Below, one piece after another: positions 38,035-45,617 of a stretch of DNA of 64,000 nt. Origin of the DNA: a bacterium (GTDB lineage Bacteria > Patescibacteria > Dojkabacteria > JAKAPS01 > JAJZLI01); the NCBI GenBank assembly GCA_021809565.1, contig JAJZKG010000001.1, forward strand, positions 1 through 64,000. The letters are read 5' to 3'. The position numbers and the translations under genes were made by a program. Position 1 is the first letter of the stretch, and every line of letters begins with the position of its first letter. A model generated the notes under the pieces. It was not told the DNA's origin and ran no database searches. It was given only the letters and a program-made list of their open reading frames with translations.

Positions 38035-39246
38035 ATGGAAAATTTATTTACTATTTCAATCAATCTTATAAATACGCTCGAAAACATATACGTTAGAGAG
38101 TGTTATGATAGACTAGAGACAGATCATCGAATAGTTGGAATTGTAGGGTCGAGAGGTATAGGAAAAACAACATACCTTCTGTATTATCTCAAGAGTCATT
38201 ATTCTAACTCTGACAAGGGGTTATATGTATCTGCAGATGATATATATTTTAGTGCTCATAAATTGGTAGATCTTGTTGATGAATTTATTAAAGAAAGGGA
38301 TGGAGAACTTATATGTATTGATGAAATACATAGGTATCCAAATTGGGTACAAGAATTGAAGAATATTTATGATAGATATCCAAAATTCAGGGTAATATTC
38401 TCTGGTAGCTCTAGTATTAATTTAATCAAACAGACATATGATTTATCAAGGAGAGCTGTACTAAAGGCTATGTATGGTTTTTCTTTTAGAGAATACTTAG
38501 AATTTACAACAAGTACTAAATATCCCATTTTGAGTATTGATGAAATTGTACAAAATAGGACATTGAGTATGAATGGTATAAGAGATATTCCAGGATTGAT
38601 TGGTAAATATAAACAATACTTAAAAACTGGTTATTACCCATTAAATTTTGCCTTTTCAGATGATATGGATACGTATGAAGCATTGTTAGGATTGGTAGAT
38701 AAAACAATATATGTTGATATAGCTACTTATTATTTATTAAAGACATCCACACTGAATGTTTTTAAACAGATTTTATACTTTATACATACATCAAAACCTT
38801 CAATAATAAACCCATCAAAGTTAGCTAATAGTTTGGGCAAGGATAATAAAGATATTGCTGGTTATTTAGATATGTTAAATGATACAGGACTGTTGAGGTA
38901 TCTTCTTATCAATAAATCTGGGTATGCATTGATTCGTAACACAAAGAAAATTTATCTAAATAATCCTAATTTAAGTTATGCATTACAATTCGATACAGGG
39001 AAACTTGTAGAAATAGGTGCATTGCGAGAGCTATTTGTAATATCACATCTGGATAATGCTGGATACAAAGTATTCTACTCTAAGAGAGGGGATATAATAG
39101 TTGGGAAATATGTTTTCGAGATTGGCGGGAAAAACAAAGATGCTCACCAAATCAACAGTATTGAGAATTCTTATCTACTTAAAGACGATGTATTACTTGG
39201 AGGTACTAGAACAATTCCGATATACTTATTAGGATTCCTATACTAG
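38035..39246 (+). CDS. AAA_14/DUF4143-type ATPase
   Basis: 403 residues. Walker A GSRGIGKTT lies near residues 39-47, Walker B LICIDEIHR at ~94-102, and VIFSGSSSINL is a sensor-1-like element. An arginine patch with YGFSFREYLEF is typical of this family. The C-terminal part matches DUF4143: GYYPLNF, LANSLGKDNKDIAGYLDMLNDTGLL and a restriction-endonuclease-like core near FEIGGKNKD. Such ATPases are widespread in CPR and archaea, often on mobile DNA. Function is unsettled. The operator-like repeats before it suggest tight control. Confidence 0.85.
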   Translation: MENLFTISINLINTLENIYVRECYDRLETDHRIVGIVGSRGIGKTTYLLYYLKSHYSNSDKGLYVSADDIYFSAHKLVDLVDEFIKERDGELICIDEIHRYPNWVQELKNIYDRYPKFRVIFSGSSSINLIKQTYDLSRRAVLKAMYGFSFREYLEFTTSTKYPILSIDEIVQNRTLSMNGIRDIPGLIGKYKQYLKTGYYPLNFAFSDDMDTYEALLGLVDKTIYVDIATYYLLKTSTLNVFKQILYFIHTSKPSIINPSKLANSLGKDNKDIAGYLDMLNDTGLLRYLLINKSGYALIRNTKKIYLNNPNLSYALQFDTGKLVEIGALRELFVISHLDNAGYKVFYSKRGDIIVGKYVFEIGGKNKDAHQINSIENSYLLKDDVLLGGTRTIPIYLLGFLY

Positions 39247-39264
39247 GCTTAGAATTCTAGAGTT

Positions 39265-40584
39265 TTATTGTCCATACCAGTATTGGGCAATCATACCAAT
39301 ACCTGCAATCTCATTTGTGTTCCAGTTACTTCCCGAAGGCAATCCTGATACAGTTCCTTGAACAGTAAATGTAGCACCATTCTGGGTCTCTCCATTAGTA
39401 TTTGTTGCAGATAAACCATAATAATTAAATGAAGATGTATTCCATGCTCCATTCAATCCGCATGTTGAGGGGCAATCCCCAACATTTATATTTACTGGAC
39501 CAAAAGTATCATTAACTGTATCCCCATTTGTTCTTGCATTACCTTCTATATTAAAGAATAACCGAGGAGATAAACTTACAGTGACATCTGCAATAGGAGT
39601 ACCATTTACATAAAATACAGCAGTAGAGTTCTGTGGCCACCACGCTAGTTCTACTTGTGTAGGACTATTTGACGCTTGAGATAAATATTCGTATGTGAAT
39701 ACACCATTTTGTACCCTTTCCCATGCATAATAAGGAAGACCATGAGATGATGCAGATGTTGAATCTGTCTGTATACCTACAGATATTGCATTGTTATAAG
39801 CATCATGAGCATTTATGTATGCAGAATATCCAGATCCTGAACCTGACTCTGTTATTGTATCAGTGTATGTGAAATATGGATTACCTGCTGGAACTACAAC
39901 AGGATTGGATACTACGGATCCTGGAGTAAACGATATTCCTGTAAATGTCGTGTCACAAATATCTCCAGGTTCCCTTGCTGCTGCTAAAAATGATATAGAT
40001 GGATTATTTTCTGCCACTGGATATACACCTAATGTTACCTGATTATCTATTATTACCGATATTCCAGTTGCAGTCCATGTAATTTGTAAGTGGTGAGAAG
40101 CTCCTGATATTGCACCTCCTGGCCAATATCCTCCCACAGGAACCCCATTAGCTGCTCCCTCTACCATTATTGTTATACCATTTGGTGACACACCAGGGTC
40201 ATGAATAAATCCAAATGCTATATAGTTTTTGGGATCATTCCAAAATTGTACTAACCCTTTATATCCAGTTCCTGATCCATATGCACAATTACCATTTGGA
40301 CAATATGTACCTTTTAAATCTACACTTAAAGTCCCTGAAGATGACCCACGGTATGTAGTTGTAGCACCTGATTGATAGTTTACAGGACCTGTTCCCCAAG
40401 CTCCTTGATTTTTCCTCATACCCCATGCATGAACAGTACTTCCATATGTTGAAGTGGTTGCATATAATCCTGGATCCCAAGAATATGGAGATAATTGTGC
40501 TGAAGCAGCAAAGGATTTATGTGCAGTTAGTGTAAATATAACTACAACGAAAAACAAAAACATTAATGATTTTAAAATTTTCAT
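39265..40584 (-). CDS. Secreted lectin/glucanase-like beta-sandwich protein
   Basis: 439 residues, signal peptide (LMFLFFVVVIFTLTAHKSFAASA). Two successive beta-sandwich-like halves (about 30-240 and 250-439) carry strands of the concanavalin-A/LamG kind: YIAFGFIHDPG, HHLQITWTATGISVIIDNQV, ISFLAAAREPGD, and later VELAWWPQNSTAVFYVNGTPIADV. Cys pairs (CPNGNC, CPSTC) may form disulfides. No catalytic motif is clear, so carbohydrate binding is the likeliest role. It converges with the ATPase gene 18 bases away, where a small palindrome (TAGAATTCTA) lies. Confidence 0.7.
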   Translation of the reverse strand: MKILKSLMFLFFVVVIFTLTAHKSFAASAQLSPYSWDPGLYATTSTYGSTVHAWGMRKNQGAWGTGPVNYQSGATTTYRGSSSGTLSVDLKGTYCPNGNCAYGSGTGYKGLVQFWNDPKNYIAFGFIHDPGVSPNGITIMVEGAANGVPVGGYWPGGAISGASHHLQITWTATGISVIIDNQVTLGVYPVAENNPSISFLAAAREPGDICDTTFTGISFTPGSVVSNPVVVPAGNPYFTYTDTITESGSGSGYSAYINAHDAYNNAISVGIQTDSTSASSHGLPYYAWERVQNGVFTYEYLSQASNSPTQVELAWWPQNSTAVFYVNGTPIADVTVSLSPRLFFNIEGNARTNGDTVNDTFGPVNINVGDCPSTCGLNGAWNTSSFNYYGLSATNTNGETQNGATFTVQGTVSGLPSGSNWNTNEIAGIGMIAQYWYGQ

Positions 40585-40632
40585 TAAATATAATACTATA
40601 ATATTGCATATTTTAAGTCAAGTACCTATTGG

Positions 40633-41256
40633 TTAATATGAGTAATGTATACAATGAAAATCGGTTAATCTTAAAGTTGAAAATGTTAACACTGATCCTA
40701 AAAAACATGGGGATCCGGATCTAGATCTAGATCTAGATCCAATAGTTTCGCCGTACCTAATTTTCATATATTCAAGATCTTTAGGGTATTCTGTATTTAT
40801 TTGATCTATCAGTTCTTCTATACTACAACCAATCCCTTTATTTCCAATTATTATAGATCTTCTTATATCCACTAAAAGATCAGATCCTCTCATTTTTTGA
40901 AGCAGACTTTCTGAAACCTTTGGTATTGGTAATTCAAATTTTTGGTATAGTTCTCTAATCTCTGAATAAATACCGAAAGCCCCTCTTTTAAATAAATCAT
41001 CCTTTCTCTTCCCGTGCTCCATATCAATAGGGACTCCTCCAACCCTTCTTGTGATCAGATCTAAAATTTTTACTAAATGGGGTTGTGTCCTTTCTAACTC
41101 CTCTCTGGCGATTCCTTCTGGTTCATACCCAAGTTCAAATAAAGATGGGGGTTCAATAGATCTTTTTGTCTCTTGATACTCTGTCTCTTGATACTCTGTC
41201 TCTTGATACTCTGTCTCTTGATACTCCTCTACTAATACCTGTTCTACAGTCTCCAT
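40633..41256 (-). CDS. Member 2 of the unrecognised family, with two repeat insertions
   Basis: 207 residues, cytosolic. The core matches the members at 32795 and 41667: TQPHLVKILDLI, GAFGIYSEIRELY, SDLLVDIRRSI, YPKDLEYMKIRYG. The N-terminus holds four copies of Y-Q-E-T-E encoded by a 15-base tandem repeat (41168-41227). Near residue 173 a Gly-Ser-(Arg-Ser)3-Gly-Ser stretch is encoded by a 24-bp palindrome of the GGATCTAGATCC type. Member 3 lacks it at the same place. Function unknown. Confidence 0.65.
   Translation of the reverse strand: METVEQVLVEEYQETEYQETEYQETEYQETKRSIEPPSLFELGYEPEGIAREELERTQPHLVKILDLITRRVGGVPIDMEHGKRKDDLFKRGAFGIYSEIRELYQKFELPIPKVSESLLQKMRGSDLLVDIRRSIIIGNKGIGCSIEELIDQINTEYPKDLEYMKIRYGETIGSRSRSRSGSPCFLGSVLTFSTLRLTDFHCIHYSY
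40717..40740. repeat. 24-bp palindrome of TAGATC units inside a gene
   Basis: GGATC is followed by tandem TAGATC units to a final C, and the whole 24-mer is self-complementary. It is an expanded form of GGATCTAGATCC, read in frame as alternating Ser-Arg after Gly. A further GGATCC adjoins it at 40711-40716. Confidence 0.85.
41168..41227. repeat. Four-copy 15-base tandem repeat
   Basis: GTCTCTTGATACTCT is repeated at 41168, 41183, 41198 and 41213, the last copy with one change. On the minus strand it is in frame and encodes four Tyr-Gln-Glu-Thr-Glu units near the protein's N-terminus. Copy number could vary by slippage without shifting the frame. Confidence 0.9.
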
Positions 41257-41296
41257 GACCTTATAATATATCTGTAGGGTAACTTGTCAAGTGTGA

Positions 41297-41325
41297 CCTT
41301 ACAAATACCCCCCCTATTTGTAAGG
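41297..41325. repeat. Perfect 11-bp hairpin with a C7 loop
   Basis: CCTTACAAATA (41297-41307) and TATTTGTAAGG (41315-41325) flank seven C residues, or seven G on the other strand. It lies between a minus-strand and a plus-strand gene. A looser copy (CCTTATAA to TTTGTAAGG, 43697-43726) precedes the glycosyltransferase at 43774. Terminator or regulator binding site are both possible. Confidence 0.6.
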
Positions 41326-41425
41326 TATATGTATACAAATATTTATATCTTGGTCAAATGAGGGTAACATTATGAGTATACAAGCAGTTTCAAAATCAAT
41401 AAACGGCTACTTATAAAAAATAGAT

Positions 41426-41623
41426 ATGGTAATGAAACAAAATTTAAAAAGTGGAAGTGAATATTTTGGAAGACTATTCATAAATTTATATAGACGTAAA
41501 CGTTGGAACGACATTTTATCTTTAGGAAGGGAAGTTGGCAGTAAAATGGGTATAACTAGTGAAGAACAGGTTTATAAAATAATCAAGGATCGAGGATCCA
41601 GGGATCACAGATTCAAGGATTGA
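41426..41623 (+). CDS. Small basic protein, unknown
   Basis: 65 residues, basic. The core (YFGRLFINLYRRKRWNDILSLGREVGSKMG) could fold as helices, and the last ~12 residues (DRGSRDHRFKD) derive from GGATCC-type repeat DNA. The ATG at 41432 is an alternative start. A 14-codon frame (41372-41416, MSIQAVSKSINGYL) precedes it and could be a leader peptide. Coding status is uncertain. Confidence 0.35.
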   Translation: MVMKQNLKSGSEYFGRLFINLYRRKRWNDILSLGREVGSKMGITSEEQVYKIIKDRGSRDHRFKD

Positions 41624-41666
41624 GGGTTTAGTAAATCTATATTCAAGGGGTAATCAGAAATTTAAC

Positions 41667-42509
41667 TTATTTGTTTTTTATACGTACTCTTTTATCAAAA
41701 TGACGACGATGGCCTCTTGCTATACTGTTTCTTGATTTTTCTATTTCACCTATAAGGTATTTTGATATTTCATCTATATCTCCGCTATATCGTTTTATAA
41801 GAGACATTCTACAATAAAGACGGTTCCAAATTATGACTTGATCACTTGATGAAAGAGAGACTAACTCAGCTAATTCTGTAATTCTCCTGGTTAATACAGA
41901 CTTCCATTCTTTAGAGTTATATTCAAGTGGAGTATATGGAGGAGAGATATCTTGCTCTTTAATAACAGGATTTTCTTCTTCAAATTTTAATATAGCGAAT
42001 GTTAATAAGGCTCCCACTGTCTCTGGAGAATAGAGGTTATGAGGATATTTCTTTTTGATATATTCAAAATCATGAGGATATTTATCCTTAATCTCTCCAA
42101 TAAATTGATGAATGATATCACCTTCTGGTATACCATCTTGTATAAATTTTTTTATACTCCCTACTAAATCTGAATCTATAATTCTTTTAAAATTATAATC
42201 CTGCAATTGTGGTATTTCTTGATCCAATGCTAAATTTTCAATATCAGTATAGATAGAAAGTGCTCCATGTATGAATTCACCTTGTCCACTTACAGTACCC
42301 TCTCCAGATATGGCGTTTAATATTTTTACTAAACTAGGTTGTATGCTCTCAAGGTCACTTATTGATATTTCTGGTATCTTTAAATCTTGTCTAGACAAGG
42401 AAGGAACTTCTATTTGACCTCCTTCACCACGTATTTCTTCTTCGTTAGTCATGTTAAGGAATATTGAAATTAATGGATTTATTATATAAGACCTATAATA
42501 TTTTGTCAA
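41667..42509 (-). CDS. Member 3 of the unrecognised family
   Basis: 280 residues, cytosolic, acidic. The start at 42509 adds ~19 residues (MTKYYRSYIINPL...) before MTNEEEIRG, which is an alternative start at 42452. The shared core reads IQPSLVKILNAI, GALSIYTDIENL, SDLVGSIKKFI, YPHDFEYIKKKYP, and it continues TVGALLTFAILKF as in member 2 (SVLTFSTLRL). A basic C-terminal extension of ~80 residues (SLIKRYSGDIDEISKYLIG) is not in the others. Function unknown. It neighbours toxin-antitoxin genes. Confidence 0.65.
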   Translation of the reverse strand: MTKYYRSYIINPLISIFLNMTNEEEIRGEGGQIEVPSLSRQDLKIPEISISDLESIQPSLVKILNAISGEGTVSGQGEFIHGALSIYTDIENLALDQEIPQLQDYNFKRIIDSDLVGSIKKFIQDGIPEGDIIHQFIGEIKDKYPHDFEYIKKKYPHNLYSPETVGALLTFAILKFEEENPVIKEQDISPPYTPLEYNSKEWKSVLTRRITELAELVSLSSSDQVIIWNRLYCRMSLIKRYSGDIDEISKYLIGEIEKSRNSIARGHRRHFDKRVRIKNK

Positions 42510-42561
42510 TCAATATTCATTCCTTATTTTCTTGATGATTAATGATTTTTCAAATATATGG

Positions 42562-42622
42562 TAGAGAATTTATATGAATCTTTTTAATTCATAGATGATT
42601 CATATATTTAATAATTCTCTAT
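42562..42622. repeat. Imperfect long inverted repeat
   Basis: TAGAGAATT...ATATGAATC (42562-42580) is matched by GATTCATAT...AATTCTCTA (42598-42621). A T-rich run follows on plus (TTTTTTCTTTTTT). It overlaps the end of the BrnT relic and may be its old terminator. Confidence 0.45.
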
Positions 42623-42801
42623 ATCATTTTTTCTTTTTTGCCCAGATCTCTTAGAGATATAATTCTGATTTTATTATGTCTTTTTGTAAAAGAAATAATA
42701 AGATCTTTATTTTTAAAAGTTTTTCTTAAAGCATAGTATCTTATTTCATCTTTAGTTGGATGTTTAATATTTTTAAAACACTTCGGTTTTATCTTGAAGA
42801 T
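42619..42801 (-). pseudogene. BrnT-like toxin relic, 5'-truncated
   Basis: The minus frame ending at the TAG 42619-42621 gives 60 residues with no start codon upstream. It includes HPTKDEIRYYALRK, DLIISFTKRHNKIRIISLRD and LGKKEKMI. This is the C-terminal half of BrnT toxins (the H-x-x-x-E-x-R, RIIS-R and KKE pattern of the RelE-like RNase fold). The N-terminal half (WDENK...KHG) is missing and no BrnA antitoxin follows. It is probably the remains of a toxin-antitoxin locus beside the intact AbrB/PIN pair. Confidence 0.6.
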
Positions 42802-42822
42802 GATACATGATGTAAAGCAATA

Positions 42823-42851
42823 TTGACAAAAATGTAAAGCAAGTATACAAT
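42823..42851 (+). promoter_or_regulatory. Promoter of the second AbrB/PIN pair, leaderless
   Basis: TTGACA (42823-42828), a 17-base spacer and TACAAT (42846-42851). The antitoxin ATG at 42861 lies 9 bases beyond the -10 box, the same distance as for the first pair. Confidence 0.75.
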
Positions 42852-42860
42852 ATATGTACT

Positions 42861-43118
42861 ATGCAAGAGTTCAAAACTACTTCTTCAAAAAAAGGTCAGA
42901 TTACTATTCCTGCTCCAATAAGGAAACATCTTGGAATCAATAGGGGCACCATTATATATTTCAAAATCATAAATTCTACAATGGTTGGAATGCCTAAAAA
43001 AGAGTATAACATATTGAAATTAGGAGGATTTTTAAAGGATAAAGACGATTCTAAATCATATAAAAAGATATTAGAGAGTTCCTATGAAAAATCGATAAAA
43101 TCAAGGTTGAAATTATGA
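42861..43118 (+). CDS. AbrB-like antitoxin, second pair
   Basis: 85 residues. The AbrB/SpoVT domain is at the N-terminus: FKTTSSKKGQITIPAPIRKHLGINRGTIIYFKI, then a short tail (GGFLKDKDDSKSYKKILESSY) that would bind the toxin. It overlaps the toxin start by 4 bases, so the two are translationally coupled. It is likely autoregulated at the promoter just upstream. It replaces or accompanies an older BrnT locus now in ruins upstream. Confidence 0.88.
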   Translation: MQEFKTTSSKKGQITIPAPIRKHLGINRGTIIYFKIINSTMVGMPKKEYNILKLGGFLKDKDDSKSYKKILESSYEKSIKSRLKL

Positions 43119-43510
43119 TGCAGGTTATAGGAATAGATACAAATGCTCTACTTGAATATTTTCTTGCAAGAGCAAATAAATCTAAAATAGAGAGTGTAAT
43201 AAAAAAGTGTATAAATAATGAAGTAATGATATATGTTGCTCTTCCGGTATTTTTAGAATTAGAATGGGTGCTAAGGTCATACTATAAAATAAATAAAAAA
43301 GAAGTAATAAATATCCTTCAATCCTTATTTGAAATGAATAAGTTAATTACAGATGATAAACCCCTTCTTTTAATGTCTATAGAATTATTTGAAAAAGATA
43401 ATAGTATGAGCTTTACTGACTGTGTAATCTTTAATCTAAATAGGAAAAATCATGTTTCAAAACTTCTTACATTTGATAAAAAATTTGAGAAAAAGTTTGT
43501 TGTAGAGTAA
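43115..43510 (+). CDS. PIN-domain toxin (VapC-like), second pair
   Basis: 131 residues from the ATG at 43115. The next codon is also ATG. PIN residues: Asp8 (VIGIDTNALLEY), Glu48/Glu50 (FLELEWVLRSYY), Asp102 (SFTDCVIFNLN) and Asp121 (LTFDKKF). It is the probable RNase toxin of the pair. Same length as the first toxin at 26463 and shares its WVL-S-YYK and FDK motifs, so the two are homologous, but divergence is high. Confidence 0.87.
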   Translation: MMQVIGIDTNALLEYFLARANKSKIESVIKKCINNEVMIYVALPVFLELEWVLRSYYKINKKEVINILQSLFEMNKLITDDKPLLLMSIELFEKDNSMSFTDCVIFNLNRKNHVSKLLTFDKKFEKKFVVE

Positions 43511-43735
43511 GGGTGAGTACTATTAATGGTGTAGTGATATTCATATTAAGTATTTATCTTGATCGTTAAGAAAGTATTGGCTTTTTCATATACATACCTT
43601 TAATCTTATATTAACAATGTTTATTGGTGATTAAAAACTCTAATATTATTGTAAATTCTTATTTAAGTTAGATTGATTTGAACCTTTTAAGTATAACCTT
43701 ATAATTATTCAATCCCATTTGTAAGGGACATATGA

Positions 43736-43764
43736 TTGATAATTAAGGGTTTTTCAAATATAAT
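43736..43764 (+). promoter_or_regulatory. Promoter of the surface-glycan genes, leaderless
   Basis: TTGATA (43736-43741), a 17-base spacer and TATAAT (43759-43764). The ATG at 43774 follows 9 bases later. A CCTTATAA...TTTGTAAGG inverted repeat lies just upstream at 43697-43726. The rest of 43511-43735 holds nothing I can identify. Confidence 0.75.
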
Positions 43765-43773
43765 GTCCTGTAT

Positions 43774-45573
43774 ATGCGAAGAATTTTCACTCTCATAAAA
43801 AAAAGTATAAGGTATATCAAACATTTTGGTATTAAAGCTTTCTTTAAAAAAGCTAGGGTATATATAAAAGATAGGGTTATAATAGGGAGAGACAATATAT
43901 CATATCAGGAATTTATAAAAAAGGAACAAAAGAGTTTAAACTTAAAAGTTATAAAAAAGGAAATTGAAAATTTTAAATACAAACCTCTTATATCAATAAT
44001 CATTCCTACATATAAAACTCCAATAAAATTTTTAAAAGAAGCAATAGATAGTATACAAAAACAGTACTATCAGAATTTCGAAGTTATAATCTATGATGAT
44101 GCCTCTAAAAGTATAGAAATTGATAATTATTTTAAAAGTATACAGATTCCAAATCTAAAGGTTTTCTATAACAAAAAAAACTCTGGTATATCAGAAACTT
44201 CTAATAGTGCGGTTACGGAGTCAAAAGGAGAGTACTTAGTTTTTCTAGATCACGATGATACGTTGTCACCTAATGCTCTCTATGAGGTAGTAAAAGCTTT
44301 GAATAAAAATAGAGCAGATTATATATATTCAGATGAAGACAAACTATCAAAAAGTGGATCTAGATCCACTGGGTCTAGAGAAGATCCTTTCTTTAAGCCA
44401 GATTTTTCATATGATATGTTACTCTCTTGTATGTATATAACACATATAAGGGCTGTCAGGAAATCTACATTTTTGAAATTACACGGTTTAAATCCAAAAT
44501 ATGATGGAGCTCAAGATTGGGATTTTGCATTGCGACTTTATGAGAAAAAGGGTAGTTTTTATCATATACCAAAAATATTGTATCATTGGAGAAAAACAGA
44601 CGAATCAACAGCAAACGACCAATCTGGCGCAAAATCATATGCATACAAAAGACAAAAAGAACTTCTTGAAGCTCACCTTATAAGATCAAATATTGAAGCT
44701 AGTGTTGTTGAAGGATATTGGCAAGGATCATATAAGATAGAAAGGAAGATAGAAGGAGGACCATCAGTTTCTATAATAATACCATTCAAAGATCAAGTAG
44801 AATATCTTAAAGCCTGCATAGACTCAATAAAAGAAAAAACTTCATATAAAAACTATAAAATTGTACTGGTTAATAATCAAAGTAGAAAAAAAGAAACACA
44901 TGATTATCTTCTAAGTTTAAAAAATAGAGAAGATATAAAGATTATAAATTATAATAGACCTTTTAATTATTCCCTGATTAATAATTTTGCAGTAAAAAAA
45001 ACTGAAAGCGATTTCATTATATTTTTAAACAATGATACAAAAGTTATAACACCACGTTGGATAGAGGAGATGCTACAAATTGCTCAAAGAAAAGATGTAG
45101 GTGCCGTAGGTGGATTACTTTTATATAAGGATAACACAGTTCAACACGGTGGTATAATAGTAGGTCTTGGTGGTGTTGCTGCTCACTCTCATAGAGGTTT
45201 TGATGGGGCATCTAATGGCCATGGAGGACTTTTAACTCTCACACGTGATGTATCTGCTGTGACTGCAGCATGTATGATGATAGAAAGATTAAAATTCACA
45301 AAAGTGAAAGGTTTTGATGAGAGATTGAGGGTAGCATATAACGATGTTGACTTGTGTTTAAAATTAGGGAAAATAGGGTTAAAAAATATATATACTCCAT
45401 ATATGAAAATGTATCATTATGAGACAAAAACAAGAAAAAAAACAGTGGGTGAGAATGTAGTGGATACAGGTATTTTTATAAGAAAATGGAAATACTTTCT
45501 AAAAAAGGGAGATCCTTTCTATAATCCTAACCTAACTTTATCCAGAGAAGATTATTCTCTAAGACGAGTATGA
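43774..45573 (+). CDS. Double family 2 glycosyltransferase
   Basis: 599 residues with two GT-A domains in tandem, as in O-antigen GT2-GT2 enzymes. Domain 1 is ~70-290 (PLISIIIPTYKTP, VFLDHDDTLSP, YIYSDEDKL, DPFFKPDFSYDMLLS, GAQDWDFALRL). Domain 2 is ~320-590 (PSVSIIIPFKDQ, IFLNNDTKV, GGIIVGLGGVAAHSHRG, FDERLRVAYNDVDLCLKLG). The N-terminal 60 residues are basic and helical. Between YSDEDKLSK and DPFFKP sits Ser-Gly-Ser-Arg-Ser-Thr-Gly-Ser-Arg-Glu, encoded by an 18-bp palindrome (AGTGGATCTAGATCCACT). Relatives have a shorter loop there. The next gene follows 44 bases later. Confidence 0.92.
   Translation: MRRIFTLIKKSIRYIKHFGIKAFFKKARVYIKDRVIIGRDNISYQEFIKKEQKSLNLKVIKKEIENFKYKPLISIIIPTYKTPIKFLKEAIDSIQKQYYQNFEVIIYDDASKSIEIDNYFKSIQIPNLKVFYNKKNSGISETSNSAVTESKGEYLVFLDHDDTLSPNALYEVVKALNKNRADYIYSDEDKLSKSGSRSTGSREDPFFKPDFSYDMLLSCMYITHIRAVRKSTFLKLHGLNPKYDGAQDWDFALRLYEKKGSFYHIPKILYHWRKTDESTANDQSGAKSYAYKRQKELLEAHLIRSNIEASVVEGYWQGSYKIERKIEGGPSVSIIIPFKDQVEYLKACIDSIKEKTSYKNYKIVLVNNQSRKKETHDYLLSLKNREDIKIINYNRPFNYSLINNFAVKKTESDFIIFLNNDTKVITPRWIEEMLQIAQRKDVGAVGGLLLYKDNTVQHGGIIVGLGGVAAHSHRGFDGASNGHGGLLTLTRDVSAVTAACMMIERLKFTKVKGFDERLRVAYNDVDLCLKLGKIGLKNIYTPYMKMYHYETKTRKKTVGENVVDTGIFIRKWKYFLKKGDPFYNPNLTLSREDYSLRRV
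44353..44370. repeat. 18-bp palindrome inside the double glycosyltransferase gene
   Basis: AGTGGATCTAGATCCACT is a perfect palindrome read in frame as Ser-Gly-Ser-Arg-Ser-Thr. A decayed half copy (GGTCTAGAGAAGATCC) follows directly. It lies in a loop after the first domain's SDEDK motif. Confidence 0.85.
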
Positions 45574-45617
45574 TGGATTTAATATTAAAACTGCATTATT
45601 ATATTAAAATATAACAT

